A stretch of DNA of 64,000 nucleotides, from assembly GCF_019599505.1 (NCBI RefSeq), contig NZ_RKLT01000011.1:32700-96699 (forward strand), given 5' to 3'. This stretch comes from Haloarcula nitratireducens (GTDB taxonomy: Archaea; Halobacteriota; Halobacteria; Halobacteriales; Haloarculaceae). This document shows positions 27,432 to 36,803 of this stretch, piece by piece; the first letter of the stretch is position 1, and the number at the start of each line of letters is the position of its first letter. The position numbers were made by a program, and so were the translations under genes. The notes under the pieces were generated by a model. The model was not told where the DNA came from and made no database searches. It saw only the letters and a program-made list of their open reading frames with translations.

Positions 27432-28271
27432 ATGTCGAAGGCCGACGAATCAACCGTCACTAGTGATCTGAGCGCGGCTACTGAACAACCAGCAGACGAT
27501 GATACTATCCTCTCAGTTCGAAACGTCTCGAAACACTACGGTGGAGTCGTAGCGCTCGAGGACGTCAGTCTCTCGATAAAGGAGAACGAGGTCCTTTCGA
27601 TTGTCGGTGACAACGGCGCCGGCAAATCGACGTTCATCAAACTTCTCTCTGGTGTCATCCCTGCCACGTCCGGTGAGTTCTACATGCGTGATCCGGAGTC
27701 GCACGACCTAGAGCAAATTGTCCTCGAATCACCGGCAATGGCAAAACGTGCCGGCATCGAGACAGTGTTCCAGGATATGTCTCTCTCTTTCCAACACGAC
27801 GTTGCTGCGAACGTGTTCATGGGTCGAGAGCCCTTGAAAGACGGTTTGAGTGGAAAACTGTTCCGCCGGCTTGACCGAGAGTACATGGAGCAACGATCTA
27901 TCGAAGCGCTTGACGAGATCGGTTTCGAAATAGACCCCAACGCGATAACGGAGGAGCTGTCTGGTGGACAACAACAGGCTATCGCCGTCGCTCGTGCACT
28001 CATTTCGGATCCCAGAGTCGTTATTCTCGACGAACCCACGGCCGAGGTGTCCGTTGAGGGATCCCAGAAAATACTCGACCTCATCGAAGAGCTGCAAGCG
28101 TCCGGCAAGACGGTTATCTTCATTACTCACAACCTGCAGGAAGTCTTCGATGTTGCGGATCGCGTTGCCGTCCTCCGGTCGGGGAGTCTCGTCGCGGAAC
28201 TGGAAAACGATGGGACGATCGACCGTGAGGAACTCGTCGGTCACATGACCGGTGCGATTCAGCAGGAATAG
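27432..28271 (+). CDS. ABC sugar transporter ATP-binding protein (single domain)
   Basis: A 279-residue nucleotide-binding subunit with Walker A GDNGAGKST, Q-loop VFQDMSLSF, signature LSGGQQQAIAVARAL, Walker B VVILDEPT and switch His in FITHN. Bacterial RbsA/XylG homologues carry two such domains in about 500 residues; this one has a single domain, so it should act as a homodimer. The start at 27432 gives MSKADESTVT and is supported by the TATA box. It completes the importer encoded from 24235. Confidence 0.93.
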   Translation: MSKADESTVTSDLSAATEQPADDDTILSVRNVSKHYGGVVALEDVSLSIKENEVLSIVGDNGAGKSTFIKLLSGVIPATSGEFYMRDPESHDLEQIVLESPAMAKRAGIETVFQDMSLSFQHDVAANVFMGREPLKDGLSGKLFRRLDREYMEQRSIEALDEIGFEIDPNAITEELSGGQQQAIAVARALISDPRVVILDEPTAEVSVEGSQKILDLIEELQASGKTVIFITHNLQEVFDVADRVAVLRSGSLVAELENDGTIDREELVGHMTGAIQQE

Positions 28272-28366
28272 CCAATCGTCCTACGGAGAAGAGAGTCATT
28301 TGAGCGAATAGAAAGCACTGTATTTCCCTCCCTAGTGCCTCGTTCCTCACCATCCTCTATCCCCAA

Positions 28367-28375
28367 TTTATATAT
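28367..28375 (+). promoter_or_regulatory. TATA box of TIM-barrel gene 1
   Basis: TTTATATAT, 24-32 bp upstream of ATG 28399. Confidence 0.7.
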
Positions 28376-28398
28376 CGGTCTATGCTGTTGTCGCTCGT

Positions 28399-29214
28399 AT
28401 GGGAGTCGGTTACACGACAATCATGTACGGTGAGGAATCGCTGTTGGATGGCCTCGAAGAGATTTCCGCGTGCGGATACGACGGCGTCGAGACGAGTCTC
28501 GGTGAAATCTCTACCGTTGGCAAAGATCGATTCCAACAACAACTAGATGACTGCGGCCTCGATCTCTACTGTACGATGGGAGAATGGCTTGAATCACAGG
28601 CAGCGGCTGACCGTATCGCTGATGGCGCTGAGACAGCCGCCGAATTGGGTGCTCCCTACCTCGGGATTCTTCCGCCACATCGCGGAACAACCGAAGATGC
28701 CGATCTTGAACGGTGGCTCGAACAAGTTTGCGATGCGGCCGCCTCCGCTGGCGTCACGCCGGTCCTGCATCATCACGGCGCGACACTCATCGAACAGCCT
28801 GACGAGATAGCCTCCTGGCTCGACCGAGCGCCGGATAACCTCGGACTGCTCTGGGATACCTCCCACCATTATCCCTACGGCGAAAACTATCCCGAGGGAG
28901 ATGTCACGGACGGTATCGAGCGATTTGCTGACGACATCGAGTACGTCCACCTCAAAGACGTCGCCCCTGGTGACAACTTCGACGCGCACGTCGAAGCGCT
29001 ATCTAACGGTGAGCGACGACTCGACACCGTGTTCTGGTATTACAACGCTTTCACCGACCTCGGTAAAGGCGTCATCGACTTCGAGGGCGTCGACGAGGCG
29101 CTGGACCAGATCGGCTACGACGGCCACATCACTGTTGAGATCGAAAACCAGACCGAAGACACGCGCACCCACGCCGAGCAGAACTACGACTACTGGCGCG
29201 CGATCGCTGAGTGA
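28399..29214 (+). CDS. Sugar phosphate isomerase/epimerase-type TIM barrel, IolE-like, copy 1
   Basis: A 271-residue AP-endonuclease-2-type TIM barrel. Visible metal-site motifs are VLHHHGATLIEQPDEI (His pair), LLWDTSHHYPYG (Asp/His), YVHLKD (His) and GYDGHITVEIEN (Glu). The HHHGATLIEQPDEI block resembles inosose dehydratase (IolE), which dehydrates scyllo-inosose, but epimerases of the same fold (IolI, IolO) cannot be excluded. It is about half identical by eye to the gene at 30460, so the pair arose by duplication. It stands between the importer and a Gfo/Idh/MocA dehydrogenase. Confidence 0.8.
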   Translation: MGVGYTTIMYGEESLLDGLEEISACGYDGVETSLGEISTVGKDRFQQQLDDCGLDLYCTMGEWLESQAAADRIADGAETAAELGAPYLGILPPHRGTTEDADLERWLEQVCDAAASAGVTPVLHHHGATLIEQPDEIASWLDRAPDNLGLLWDTSHHYPYGENYPEGDVTDGIERFADDIEYVHLKDVAPGDNFDAHVEALSNGERRLDTVFWYYNAFTDLGKGVIDFEGVDEALDQIGYDGHITVEIENQTEDTRTHAEQNYDYWRAIAE

Positions 29215-29273
29215 TAGGTCGCCAGTAGCTCGCGACTCTTTATCTCACCACGGTGGCGAGCGGAGTGGGTAAA

Positions 29274-29283
29274 TTATAAATAA
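29274..29283 (+). promoter_or_regulatory. TATA box of Gfo/Idh/MocA gene 1
   Basis: TTATAAATAA, 24-33 bp upstream of ATG 29307. Confidence 0.65.
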
Positions 29284-29306
29284 TGAAGTGCTGAATTCAC
29301 AAGCGT

Positions 29307-30389
29307 ATGCGAATTGGACTGATCGGAGCGGGCAATATCGCACAGATCATGCACCTCCCGTATCTCGTGGAGTTACCTGAGGCAGAGGTGCACGCTATCG
29401 CAGATCCGGGGCGGAACGTCGTTGAGGCACTCGGCGACCGATATAATATCCCTAATCAGTACGAGGATAGCGACGCGCTCATCGAGGAACTCGCGGACGA
29501 CCTCGACGGCGTCGTCATCGCGACGCCGATGCACACTCACGCTGAGACAGCCATCGCCGCGCTCGAAGCGGACCTCCACACGTTTGTGGAGAAACCCGTC
29601 GCAGTAACACCCGAAGATGCTGCCGACGTCGTTGAGGCCGCCGATGCAACCGACGCGGTCTGTATGGTCGGGTATATGAAGCGGTATGATTCGGGCTACC
29701 AGCGCTTCGCCGAGGAAGTTGAGAACGCCGACACGATCGACCTCATTACCAACACTGTCATTCCGCCGGACGTGGGAAGCGTCATCGAGGAGGTCTACGA
29801 TAACATCCCAGCGGATCTCGATGAATCCTTCCTCCAAGCTAGTGGCGAGAACCGCACATCGCAACTGCAGACGGCAATCGACACGGACGACGACACACTC
29901 GCTCACGCGTACGGGTACCACCTCGAAAGTATCTGCCACGACATAAACGCACTACGCGGTCTATTCGGCGATGTAGAGTCTATCGACCACGTCGACGTGT
30001 TTAACGACTGGAAGTATCTGACCGCACAGCTGCAGTATGAGGGTGGCCGGCGATGTACGTTGCAGTCCGGTGCAACCGACCGGAAGTGGTACGACGAGCG
30101 CATCCGCGTCGACACACCTGAATCGGCCCTGTCGATCGAGTTCTCAAACGCCTTCATCAAGAACACGCCGTCGGAAGTGCGAATTGAAGAAGGGACAGAT
30201 GAGATGACTGCTACGGAACACACCCCCTCGTACGATGAGAGCTTCAAGCGAGAACTGGCGTACTTCCTCGACTGCATGGCCGGGGATGCCGAAGTTCGAA
30301 CCGGACCTCGTGAAGCGAAGAAAGACGTCGAACTCATCGCAGACCTGTTCCGCTCGTATCAGAACATCGACCGCGTTGGCGAATACTGA
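29307..30389 (+). CDS. Gfo/Idh/MocA-family NAD(P) dehydrogenase, copy 1
   Basis: A 360-residue oxidoreductase with N-terminal Rossmann motif MRIGLIGAGNIAQIMHLPYL, the family EKP signature in THTFVEKPVAVTPEDA-like context (HTFVEKPVAV, near residue 95), and a C-terminal beta-sheet substrate domain. Inositol 2-dehydrogenase (IolG), which oxidises myo-inositol to scyllo-inosose, belongs here, but the family acts on many sugars. Flanked by two IolE-like genes in the same direction, so a cyclitol or sugar dehydrogenase role is likely. Confidence 0.85.
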   Translation: MRIGLIGAGNIAQIMHLPYLVELPEAEVHAIADPGRNVVEALGDRYNIPNQYEDSDALIEELADDLDGVVIATPMHTHAETAIAALEADLHTFVEKPVAVTPEDAADVVEAADATDAVCMVGYMKRYDSGYQRFAEEVENADTIDLITNTVIPPDVGSVIEEVYDNIPADLDESFLQASGENRTSQLQTAIDTDDDTLAHAYGYHLESICHDINALRGLFGDVESIDHVDVFNDWKYLTAQLQYEGGRRCTLQSGATDRKWYDERIRVDTPESALSIEFSNAFIKNTPSEVRIEEGTDEMTATEHTPSYDESFKRELAYFLDCMAGDAEVRTGPREAKKDVELIADLFRSYQNIDRVGEY

Positions 30390-30459
30390 CTGGTCTACCG
30401 AGAGCCAGTCCGTAGCTGTTCGATAAGATTATGCACGTCGCGTACGAGATATCCTACGT

Positions 30460-31263
30460 ATGGGTGTCGGATACGCGACCATCATGTACGACTCGGAAGC
30501 AGTAGAATCGCGCGCTATCGGGGACTTCGCTGCCTGCCGGTACGACGGCGTCGAGATCGGTCTCGAAAAGGTCGAGGCTCTCGGCGAGGAGACGCTGAAC
30601 GCGCTACTCGAAGACTACGACCTCGATCTGTACTGTGTCATGGCCGGTTGGCTCAACACCGAAGAGGACCTTCAGAGGGCCGTCAACGGTGCCGAACTTG
30701 CGGGCAATCTCGGCTCGAATTTCCTCGGCATCCTGCCGCCGCCTCGGGGCGTCGTCGACGACGAGACGTTCGCCGAATGGCTCGACACAATTTGCGAGGC
30801 TGCCGCCGACGCTGGCGTCACACCCATCGTCCACCACCATTTTGGCGCACACGTCGAACAACCCGAGGAGATACGCCGCTGGCTTGACGAAGGTCCGGAC
30901 AATCTCCAATTGCTGTTTGATACGGCCCACTACTACGCCTATGGCGATATTACGGACGGTATCGAGCGGTTCGCCGACGACATCGCCTACGTCCACCTCA
31001 AGGATATTGACCCGCCAGCGGAGTTCCAGCTTCACGTCGATAACCTCACTGCCGGGAAGAAAGACTACGACAGCATCGTCAACTACATCTGGGCATTCAC
31101 CGACCTCGGGGAAGGAATCATCGACTTCAGTGAGGTATTCGAAACGCTCGATTCAGTCGGATACGACGGCCACACGACTATCGAGATCGAGAATCAGATG
31201 GATCACCCACTCGTCCACGCCAAGAAGAACATCGACCATCTGGAAGCGGTGACGGACGTCTGA
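30460..31263 (+). CDS. Sugar phosphate isomerase/epimerase-type TIM barrel, IolE-like, copy 2
   Basis: A 267-residue paralogue of the gene at 28399, starting MGVGYATIMYDSEAVESRA. It retains the same motifs: PIVHHHFGAHVEQPEEI, LLFDTAHYYAYG, YVHLKD and GYDGHTTIEIEN. The conserved metal residues suggest it is active, and the divergence in between suggests a different substrate, for example a dehydratase/epimerase pair. It ends 37 bp before the convergent dehydrogenase at 31301. An AGATTAT element about 30 bp upstream of ATG may be its TATA box. Confidence 0.8.
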   Translation: MGVGYATIMYDSEAVESRAIGDFAACRYDGVEIGLEKVEALGEETLNALLEDYDLDLYCVMAGWLNTEEDLQRAVNGAELAGNLGSNFLGILPPPRGVVDDETFAEWLDTICEAAADAGVTPIVHHHFGAHVEQPEEIRRWLDEGPDNLQLLFDTAHYYAYGDITDGIERFADDIAYVHLKDIDPPAEFQLHVDNLTAGKKDYDSIVNYIWAFTDLGEGIIDFSEVFETLDSVGYDGHTTIEIENQMDHPLVHAKKNIDHLEAVTDV

Positions 31264-31300
31264 GCGGGGCGGAACACTTGGTGTCGATATCTTTTCGCTA

Positions 31301-32404
31301 CTACTTGTCGAGTGACAGCCACTTCCCGTGTTCGTCGCTCTCTTGGATTGTTTCGACGACCTGTTGGACGTCGACGCCATCTTGGAAATTCGGTCGGTAC
31401 GGCGTTCCCTGTTCAATGCAGGTCAGGAACTCGTAGTTCTCGTGGACGAACGTGTGTTCCCAGCCGATGCTGTGCCCCGGCGGCCACCATGCGTCGACAT
31501 ACGGGTCGTCCGGGTCGGTGACCAGTATCTGCTGATAGCCTCGATCCTCCGGCCCCTTGACTTGTAACTCGTTAAGCCGGCGAAGCGAAAACTTCAGCGC
31601 ACCCTCCGAGCCGTAGATCTCCACGGAGTTATCCGCCTTTCTTCCGGTCGCTATTCGAGAGCCTTCTAGTACACCTTCTGCACCACACTCAAACTCAACG
31701 AGTGCAGAGTATTCGTCGTCGGTTGTTACCTCGCGAGTCCCGTCACCATCCGGATCAGGTCGCTCCGTGATTTGCGTCGTCAGAGAACCACTGAGGCGGT
31801 CGATATCGCCAATAAGCCATCGTGCGAGATCGATAGTGTGAGAACCAACGTCACCTACTACGCCGGTACCAGCGACGCTCGCATCACAGCGCCAGTTCCA
31901 CGGTGCATCGGGGTCGTTCAACCAGTCTTGGAGACATCGGCCCTTAAATCGATAGATCTCGCCCAGCTCGCCATTCTCGACGAGTCGTTTCGCTAGCTGC
32001 AGTGCAGGCACGTATCGGTAGTTGAATCCCGTAGCCGCAATAGCCTCATTCTCGCGAGCGGCGTCGTGCATCCGCCGAGCGGTTTCGATATCCGGGGCCA
32101 ATGGTTTCTCACACATGACGTGTGTATCGGCCTCAAGGGCAGCGATAGTCGGCTCCGCATGAACGTGATTTGGACCGAGATTGTAGAAGATGTCGACCTC
32201 GTCAACGACATCTTGCCAGTCAGTCGCGGTGCGGTCAAACCCGAATCGCTGGGCTGCGTCACTAACTGCCGCCTCGTCGCGACCCACGAGGACTGCCCGG
32301 TTGGTAGCAGGTGCATCCGGGAAGAACATCGGCATCCGGGCAAGCGCATTTGCGTGCGCTTTACCCATGAACCGATAGCCAAGGAATCCAACATCGAGCG
32401 TCAT
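31301..32404 (-). CDS. Gfo/Idh/MocA-family NAD(P) dehydrogenase, copy 2
   Basis: A 367-residue protein starting MTLDVGFLGYRFMGKAHANAL, with EKPLAPDIETAR near residue 98, GFNYRYVPA, and GVVGDVGSHTIDLARWLIGD, the conserved Asp/His of the active site. It differs clearly from the copy at 29307, so the two are not recent duplicates. Family members include inositol 2-dehydrogenases and ketosugar reductases. It is convergent with the IolE-like gene and in the same direction as the enolase-superfamily gene upstream, with a 287-bp gap. Confidence 0.85.
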   Translation of the reverse strand: MTLDVGFLGYRFMGKAHANALARMPMFFPDAPATNRAVLVGRDEAAVSDAAQRFGFDRTATDWQDVVDEVDIFYNLGPNHVHAEPTIAALEADTHVMCEKPLAPDIETARRMHDAARENEAIAATGFNYRYVPALQLAKRLVENGELGEIYRFKGRCLQDWLNDPDAPWNWRCDASVAGTGVVGDVGSHTIDLARWLIGDIDRLSGSLTTQITERPDPDGDGTREVTTDDEYSALVEFECGAEGVLEGSRIATGRKADNSVEIYGSEGALKFSLRRLNELQVKGPEDRGYQQILVTDPDDPYVDAWWPPGHSIGWEHTFVHENYEFLTCIEQGTPYRPNFQDGVDVQQVVETIQESDEHGKWLSLDK

Positions 32405-32691
32405 TGCTCACTCTCCAGATAGTGTTCACTAACGTACCGTTGCTCCAGCTGGCTCACGTTTCTACGGATATCCGTAAATAGCGATGTCAGACCACTATAG
32501 CTCTCACCGCTGCTATCGAGACTATCGTACATCGGATAAATACTCGGTAGCGTCCCTGATAAAGATTTGGAGAAGCGGTAGTTTTCGGCGCGCATCTAAC
32601 CCCAGCTGTGCAATTTGCTGGTTCACACCGTTGTCTGCCATGCAGCCTAATCACGACGCTACGCAAGTCCTCAAGCGCGATGAGTAGTAGA

Positions 32692-33927
32692 CTACTCTTT
32701 GCGGTGTTGTTCGACGACGTCCCAGTCGAGTTCGATACCGAGCCCCGGTGCGTCGGGGACCTGTATGCGGCCGTTCTGGATGAAGTCTTCCTCACGGACG
32801 AGCAAGTCTTCCCACCATGGTACCTCACGGGCGTGGTATTCGAGGGCGACGAAGTTCGGTACCGTTGCGCCGACGTGGGCAGTCGCGGCGGTGGCGACGG
32901 GGCTCCCAATGTTGTGCGGGATGAGCGCCTGATAGTACGCTTCGGCCATCTCGGCGACTTTCTTGGTCTCGGCGATGCCGCCCGTCTTGGGCACGTCCGG
33001 CGCGAGGAAATCCACGCCTTGTTCTTCGATTAGGTCACGGAAGCCGTGGCGGCCGTAGCGGTTCTCACCGGTCAGGATAGTCGCGTCGACGCGGCGCTTC
33101 AGCTCCCGCATCGCGTCGGTGTTCTCCGGTGGCAGGGGGTCCTCTATCCACGCGAGGTCGTACGGTTCGAGCGCGCGACAGAGGCGCTCTGCCGTTTCGG
33201 GGCTGAAGTTCCAGTGGAGGTCTACCGCGACCTCTGCATCGTGACCGATCTCGTCGGTGACGGCCTCGACGACGCGCCTCTTGTGGTCGATTTCGGGCGG
33301 GTCGAAGTGCCGCGAGAGCGTATCGACCTCGCGACCGGAGGGCACGTCAAGGTCGAACTTCACGATGTCGAAGCCGTCCTCGACGGCCGCTCTGGCCGCT
33401 TTCGCGTACGCTTCGGGTTCGTACGTCGAGTCCTCCTGACCTTCCTCGGCGGACTCGACCATCGCCTCGCCGGCGTGGCAGTCCGCGTAGACGACGACTT
33501 CCTCGCGGGTCTTCCCACCCAGCAGTTGGTAGACCGGCTGGTCCAGCAATTTCCCGGCGACGTCCCAGAGGGCAATCTCGACGCCGCTGATGGCGATGGT
33601 GCCGACACCTTCCTGCGAACCGCGCCCCGAGAGACTCCCGCGCATAAGGTTGTAGAGTCGCTCGACGTCAGTTGGATTCTCGCCGACTAAGACGGGCTGG
33701 AGATAGTCGGTGATGATCTCGTGGACGCCCGGTGACGGGTACGCCTCACCAATACCGGTGACACCCTCGTCTGTTTCGACGGTGACGATGGTCCACGGGA
33801 AGTTCCCGTCGATGACCACCGTGTTCAGGTCGGTTATCTCTGCTGTGGGGCCGTCCGCCCGGCGGGGCGTCTCGTCGAAGTCGGCCCACATCGTCGCTGC
33901 CAGTTTCGAAGCGAAGTCCTCGTACAT
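32692..33927 (-). CDS. Enolase-superfamily sugar-acid dehydratase
   Basis: A 411-residue mandelate racemase/muconate lactonizing enzyme-type protein. Visible are the capping domain (DGNFPWTIVTVETDEGVTG), IVKFDLDVPSG on the barrel, metal ligands in VAVDLHWNF, AWIEDPLPPEN and LTGENRYG, and the catalytic His in LIPHNIGSPVA. The closest family I recall is the haloarchaeal xylonate/gluconate dehydratase group (XacD-like). It removes water from a sugar acid to give a 2-keto-3-deoxy acid, the kind of substrate used by the aldolase encoded divergently at 34233. Confidence 0.85.
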   Translation of the reverse strand: MYEDFASKLAATMWADFDETPRRADGPTAEITDLNTVVIDGNFPWTIVTVETDEGVTGIGEAYPSPGVHEIITDYLQPVLVGENPTDVERLYNLMRGSLSGRGSQEGVGTIAISGVEIALWDVAGKLLDQPVYQLLGGKTREEVVVYADCHAGEAMVESAEEGQEDSTYEPEAYAKAARAAVEDGFDIVKFDLDVPSGREVDTLSRHFDPPEIDHKRRVVEAVTDEIGHDAEVAVDLHWNFSPETAERLCRALEPYDLAWIEDPLPPENTDAMRELKRRVDATILTGENRYGRHGFRDLIEEQGVDFLAPDVPKTGGIAETKKVAEMAEAYYQALIPHNIGSPVATAATAHVGATVPNFVALEYHAREVPWWEDLLVREEDFIQNGRIQVPDAPGLGIELDWDVVEQHRKE

Positions 33928-34232
33928 GATTGGAATCTCTTTTTCTGTGTACGTCGGCAGACGAGAGATTCCTTCGCCCGCCGCAGTACACTTTCCTCAC
34001 AAGCCGACCATCAGTGTAGGGAATACACTCGATAGGGCGACTCGCATCAATCTGTGTTTTATCGGTTACCATGTTATACTTTCCGATGCCGCAGACAATC
34101 GTGGTATGTCTCACCACCACACATTAACAACCCCGTATGTTTTTGTATCTGCGTGCAGACGTACAGGTAGAGAGATGGACTAGACTGTCCGGGGGTTAGC
34201 CCACGAACAGTACTAGTCACCTTGAAATAACT
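33928..34232. other. Divergent intergenic region, dehydratase / aldolase
   Basis: 305 bp between divergent start codons. No gene and no copy of the TGTTCG-N7-CGAACA palindrome. It must hold both promoters; no strong TATA box stands out for the aldolase gene. Confidence 0.5.
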
Positions 34233-35024
34233 ATGACACATATCAAGGACGCAATCGAAAACCGCGACCACCCTTTTGGAACGTGGACCTCCATTGGTCA
34301 CCCGGCGGTCGCAGAAGGACTGGCACAGCTCGACTTGGACTTTCTCCTAGTCGACATGGAACATACGACAATGTCGCTCGAAACTGTCGAGGGCATGGCT
34401 CGTGCAGTCGACGCCGCATCAGGTGAGACGGATGCTGTTGTCCGGGTTCCATGGAACGACCCCGTGCGGTTGAAGCGCGTCATCGACATTGGCATCGCTG
34501 GCGTGATGGTCCCCATGATCGACAACGCGGAGGAGGCTCGAGAACTCGTCCGGTCGCTGCGCTACCCGCCGGATGGTATCCGCGGAATCGCCGGGAGTCG
34601 TGCAACTGGGTACGGTCGTAACTTTGAGCAGTATGTCGACAACGCCAACGGCTCTATCCTCACCATTGCCCAAATCGAGACCGAGGAGGGCCTCGAAAAC
34701 GCCGAGGAGATTGCTCGCGTCGACGGTATCGATGCGCTGTTTGTCGGCCCAGCGGATCTCTCAGCTGCACTCGGAATGTTCGCCGAGTGGGATACAGAAG
34801 AGTTCGCCGACGCCGTCGAGTCGGTTGTCAGGGCCGGGGAGGAAGCTGGCACGCCAGTCGGAACGCTGACCGTCGACACCGGCGCCATCGAAGCTCGCAT
34901 AGATCAGGGATTCGACTTTCTCATCGCTGGGAAAGACATCTCATTACTGATGGGCAGCGTCGATGAAGCCATCGGTGATTACGAGACCGCCCTCGAAACA
35001 GCGATTCCCGTATCTTCGGACTGA
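34233..35024 (+). CDS. HpcH/HpaI-family aldolase (2-keto-3-deoxy acid aldolase)
   Basis: A 263-residue class II aldolase. Motifs: FLLVDMEHTTMSLETVE (metal/active-site loop), VVRVPWNDPVRLKRVIDIGIAGVMVPMIDNAEEA, GSRATGYGR, IAQIETEEGLENAEEIARVDGIDALFVGPADLS with the metal-binding Glu and Asp. The family cleaves 2-keto-3-deoxy sugar acids such as ketodeoxyglucarate to pyruvate plus an aldehyde. It lies divergent to the dehydratase at 32692, which would supply its substrate. Length is normal. Confidence 0.9.
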   Translation: MTHIKDAIENRDHPFGTWTSIGHPAVAEGLAQLDLDFLLVDMEHTTMSLETVEGMARAVDAASGETDAVVRVPWNDPVRLKRVIDIGIAGVMVPMIDNAEEARELVRSLRYPPDGIRGIAGSRATGYGRNFEQYVDNANGSILTIAQIETEEGLENAEEIARVDGIDALFVGPADLSAALGMFAEWDTEEFADAVESVVRAGEEAGTPVGTLTVDTGAIEARIDQGFDFLIAGKDISLLMGSVDEAIGDYETALETAIPVSSD

Positions 35025-35157
35025 CGCCTTTTCGTCGTCTATCGTATCTGTACCTGCACCTGCGAGAACCAGCCACTGCTCAGAGCGTCACGAGCGAAGG
35101 GGGAGAATTCGAACCGTATGCCGAAAAGTTAGCTGGGGCCGCAGCCGCGAAGGGATT

Positions 35158-36663
35158 TCAGTTGTTAGTGTACCAGCGCTGAATCTCGATGGTCTTGTCG
35201 GTGTAGAAGTTCACGGCGTCCTCGCCCTGCGCGTGGAGGTCGCCGAAGAACGACCCCTTCCGGCCGCCGAAGTGGAAGAAGCCCATCGGCGCGCAGACGC
35301 CGACGTTGATGCCGATGTTGCCCGCGTCCACGTTGTAGCGGTACTTGCGCGCTTCCGCGCCGTTCTCCGTGTACAGCGAGGAGGCGTTGCCGTACTCCGT
35401 GCTGTTGACCATCTCGATGGCTTCGTCGAGGTCGTCAGCCTTCGTCAGCGCCATCACCGGGCCGAAGATCTCGGTCTGGGTGATGTCCATGTCCGTCGTA
35501 ACGTTCTCTAAGAGCGTCGGACCGAGGAAGTTCCCATCGGGGTAATCCGGATGCTCGAAGTCGCGGCCGTCCACGACGAGGTCGGCACCTTCGTCGATGG
35601 CGTCCTCGATCATCTCGACGACCCGGTCAGCGGACTCGCCTGTGATGAGTGGGCCGACGTCGGTGTCCTCGTCGAGACCGTTACCCACCGTGAGGTCGTC
35701 GATGTCGTCGAGAACCTCCTCGCGCAGGTCGTCGTAGGCGTCGCCGATGCCGACGACGACGTCGTTGGCGAGACAGCGCTGGCCCGCGTTGCCGTAGACG
35801 GAGCCGATGATGTTCGGGACCGACTCCTCGATTTCGGCGTCCTCGGAGACGACGGCGTAGTTCTTCGCGCCGCCCTGTGCCTGGACGCGCTTGCCGTGTT
35901 CGGCGGCCGTCTCGTAGATGTGCTGGGCGACGGGCGTCGAACCGACGAAGGAGACGCCGGCGATGTCGTCGTGTTCCAGCAGCGCATTGACCGTGTCGGC
36001 GCTCCCGTTGACGAGGTTGACCACGCCGTCGGGGAAGTCCACAGCGTCGACGGCCTCGAAGATGAGTTGCGAACTCAGCGGGACTTTCTCGCTGGGTTTG
36101 AGGATGAACGTGTTTCCGGTGGCAACGGCGTAAGGCAGGAACCACAGTGGAATCATCGCCGGGAAGTTGAACGGCGTGATGGCCGTGAAGACGCCCAGCG
36201 GCTGCCGAACGGCGTGTTCGTCCATGTTCGAAGCAATGCCTTCCACATTGCCGCTGCCCTCGCGGAGCATGTTCGGGATACCCGCAGCGACTTCGACGTT
36301 CTCGATGCCGCGGCGGATCTCGCCGCGGCCCTCGGCCAGCGTCTTGCCGTGTTCGCGCGTGAGCGCCTGTGCGATGTCCTCTTGACGGTCTTCGAGTTCC
36401 TGCTTGAGGTCGAAGAGGTACTGGACGCGGTCGACTGGCGAGGTCGCCCGCCAATCTTCGAAAGCGTCGTTGGCCGTCTGGACTGCTTCGTCGACCGTCT
36501 CCGCGGTGGAGTACGGCACGTCTGCCAGTGTCTCGCCCGTCGCTGGGTTAACGAGCGGCTGGCCGTCGTCGCTCTCGACAGAGTGCCACTCGCCGCCAAC
36601 GTAATTCTGTACGGTGTCGGGTACGGCAGTCGCCGCTGGCGACTGCTCTTGCTTGCTCGTCAT
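35158..36663 (-). CDS. mmsA: Malonate-/methylmalonate-semialdehyde dehydrogenase (CoA-acylating)
   Basis: A 501-residue aldehyde dehydrogenase of the MmsA/IolA type. It has VQNYVGGEWHSVES at the start, PLGVFTAITPFNFPAMIPLWFLPYA for cofactor binding, the catalytic Cys in GNAGQRCLANDVVV (about residue 290), and the C-terminal APMGFFHFGGRKGSFFGD. The open frame runs up to 37071, but upstream residues are Arg/Ser-rich noise; ATG 36663 fits the family N-terminus. The enzyme converts malonate semialdehyde to acetyl-CoA, the last step of the inositol pathway in Bacillus, or methylmalonate semialdehyde to propionyl-CoA. A decayed relative is at 43805. Confidence 0.93.
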   Translation of the reverse strand: MTSKQEQSPAATAVPDTVQNYVGGEWHSVESDDGQPLVNPATGETLADVPYSTAETVDEAVQTANDAFEDWRATSPVDRVQYLFDLKQELEDRQEDIAQALTREHGKTLAEGRGEIRRGIENVEVAAGIPNMLREGSGNVEGIASNMDEHAVRQPLGVFTAITPFNFPAMIPLWFLPYAVATGNTFILKPSEKVPLSSQLIFEAVDAVDFPDGVVNLVNGSADTVNALLEHDDIAGVSFVGSTPVAQHIYETAAEHGKRVQAQGGAKNYAVVSEDAEIEESVPNIIGSVYGNAGQRCLANDVVVGIGDAYDDLREEVLDDIDDLTVGNGLDEDTDVGPLITGESADRVVEMIEDAIDEGADLVVDGRDFEHPDYPDGNFLGPTLLENVTTDMDITQTEIFGPVMALTKADDLDEAIEMVNSTEYGNASSLYTENGAEARKYRYNVDAGNIGINVGVCAPMGFFHFGGRKGSFFGDLHAQGEDAVNFYTDKTIEIQRWYTNN

Positions 36664-36771
36664 ACATGCAGACCGACTATGTGAACACATATAGATGTTA
36701 CGCACCCGCGAACGGAGTGCGATAAAATAGACCCCGCTACGGGTCCGGACGCCAACCACACTATCCCCCAC

Positions 36772-36779
36772 AATTATAT
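36772..36779 (+). promoter_or_regulatory. TATA box of the zinc dehydrogenase
   Basis: AATTATAT, 25-32 bp upstream of ATG 36804. This favours 36804 over the GTG at 36795. Confidence 0.65.
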
Positions 36780-36803
36780 CCCGGTGGGTACTCTGTGACA
36801 ACG

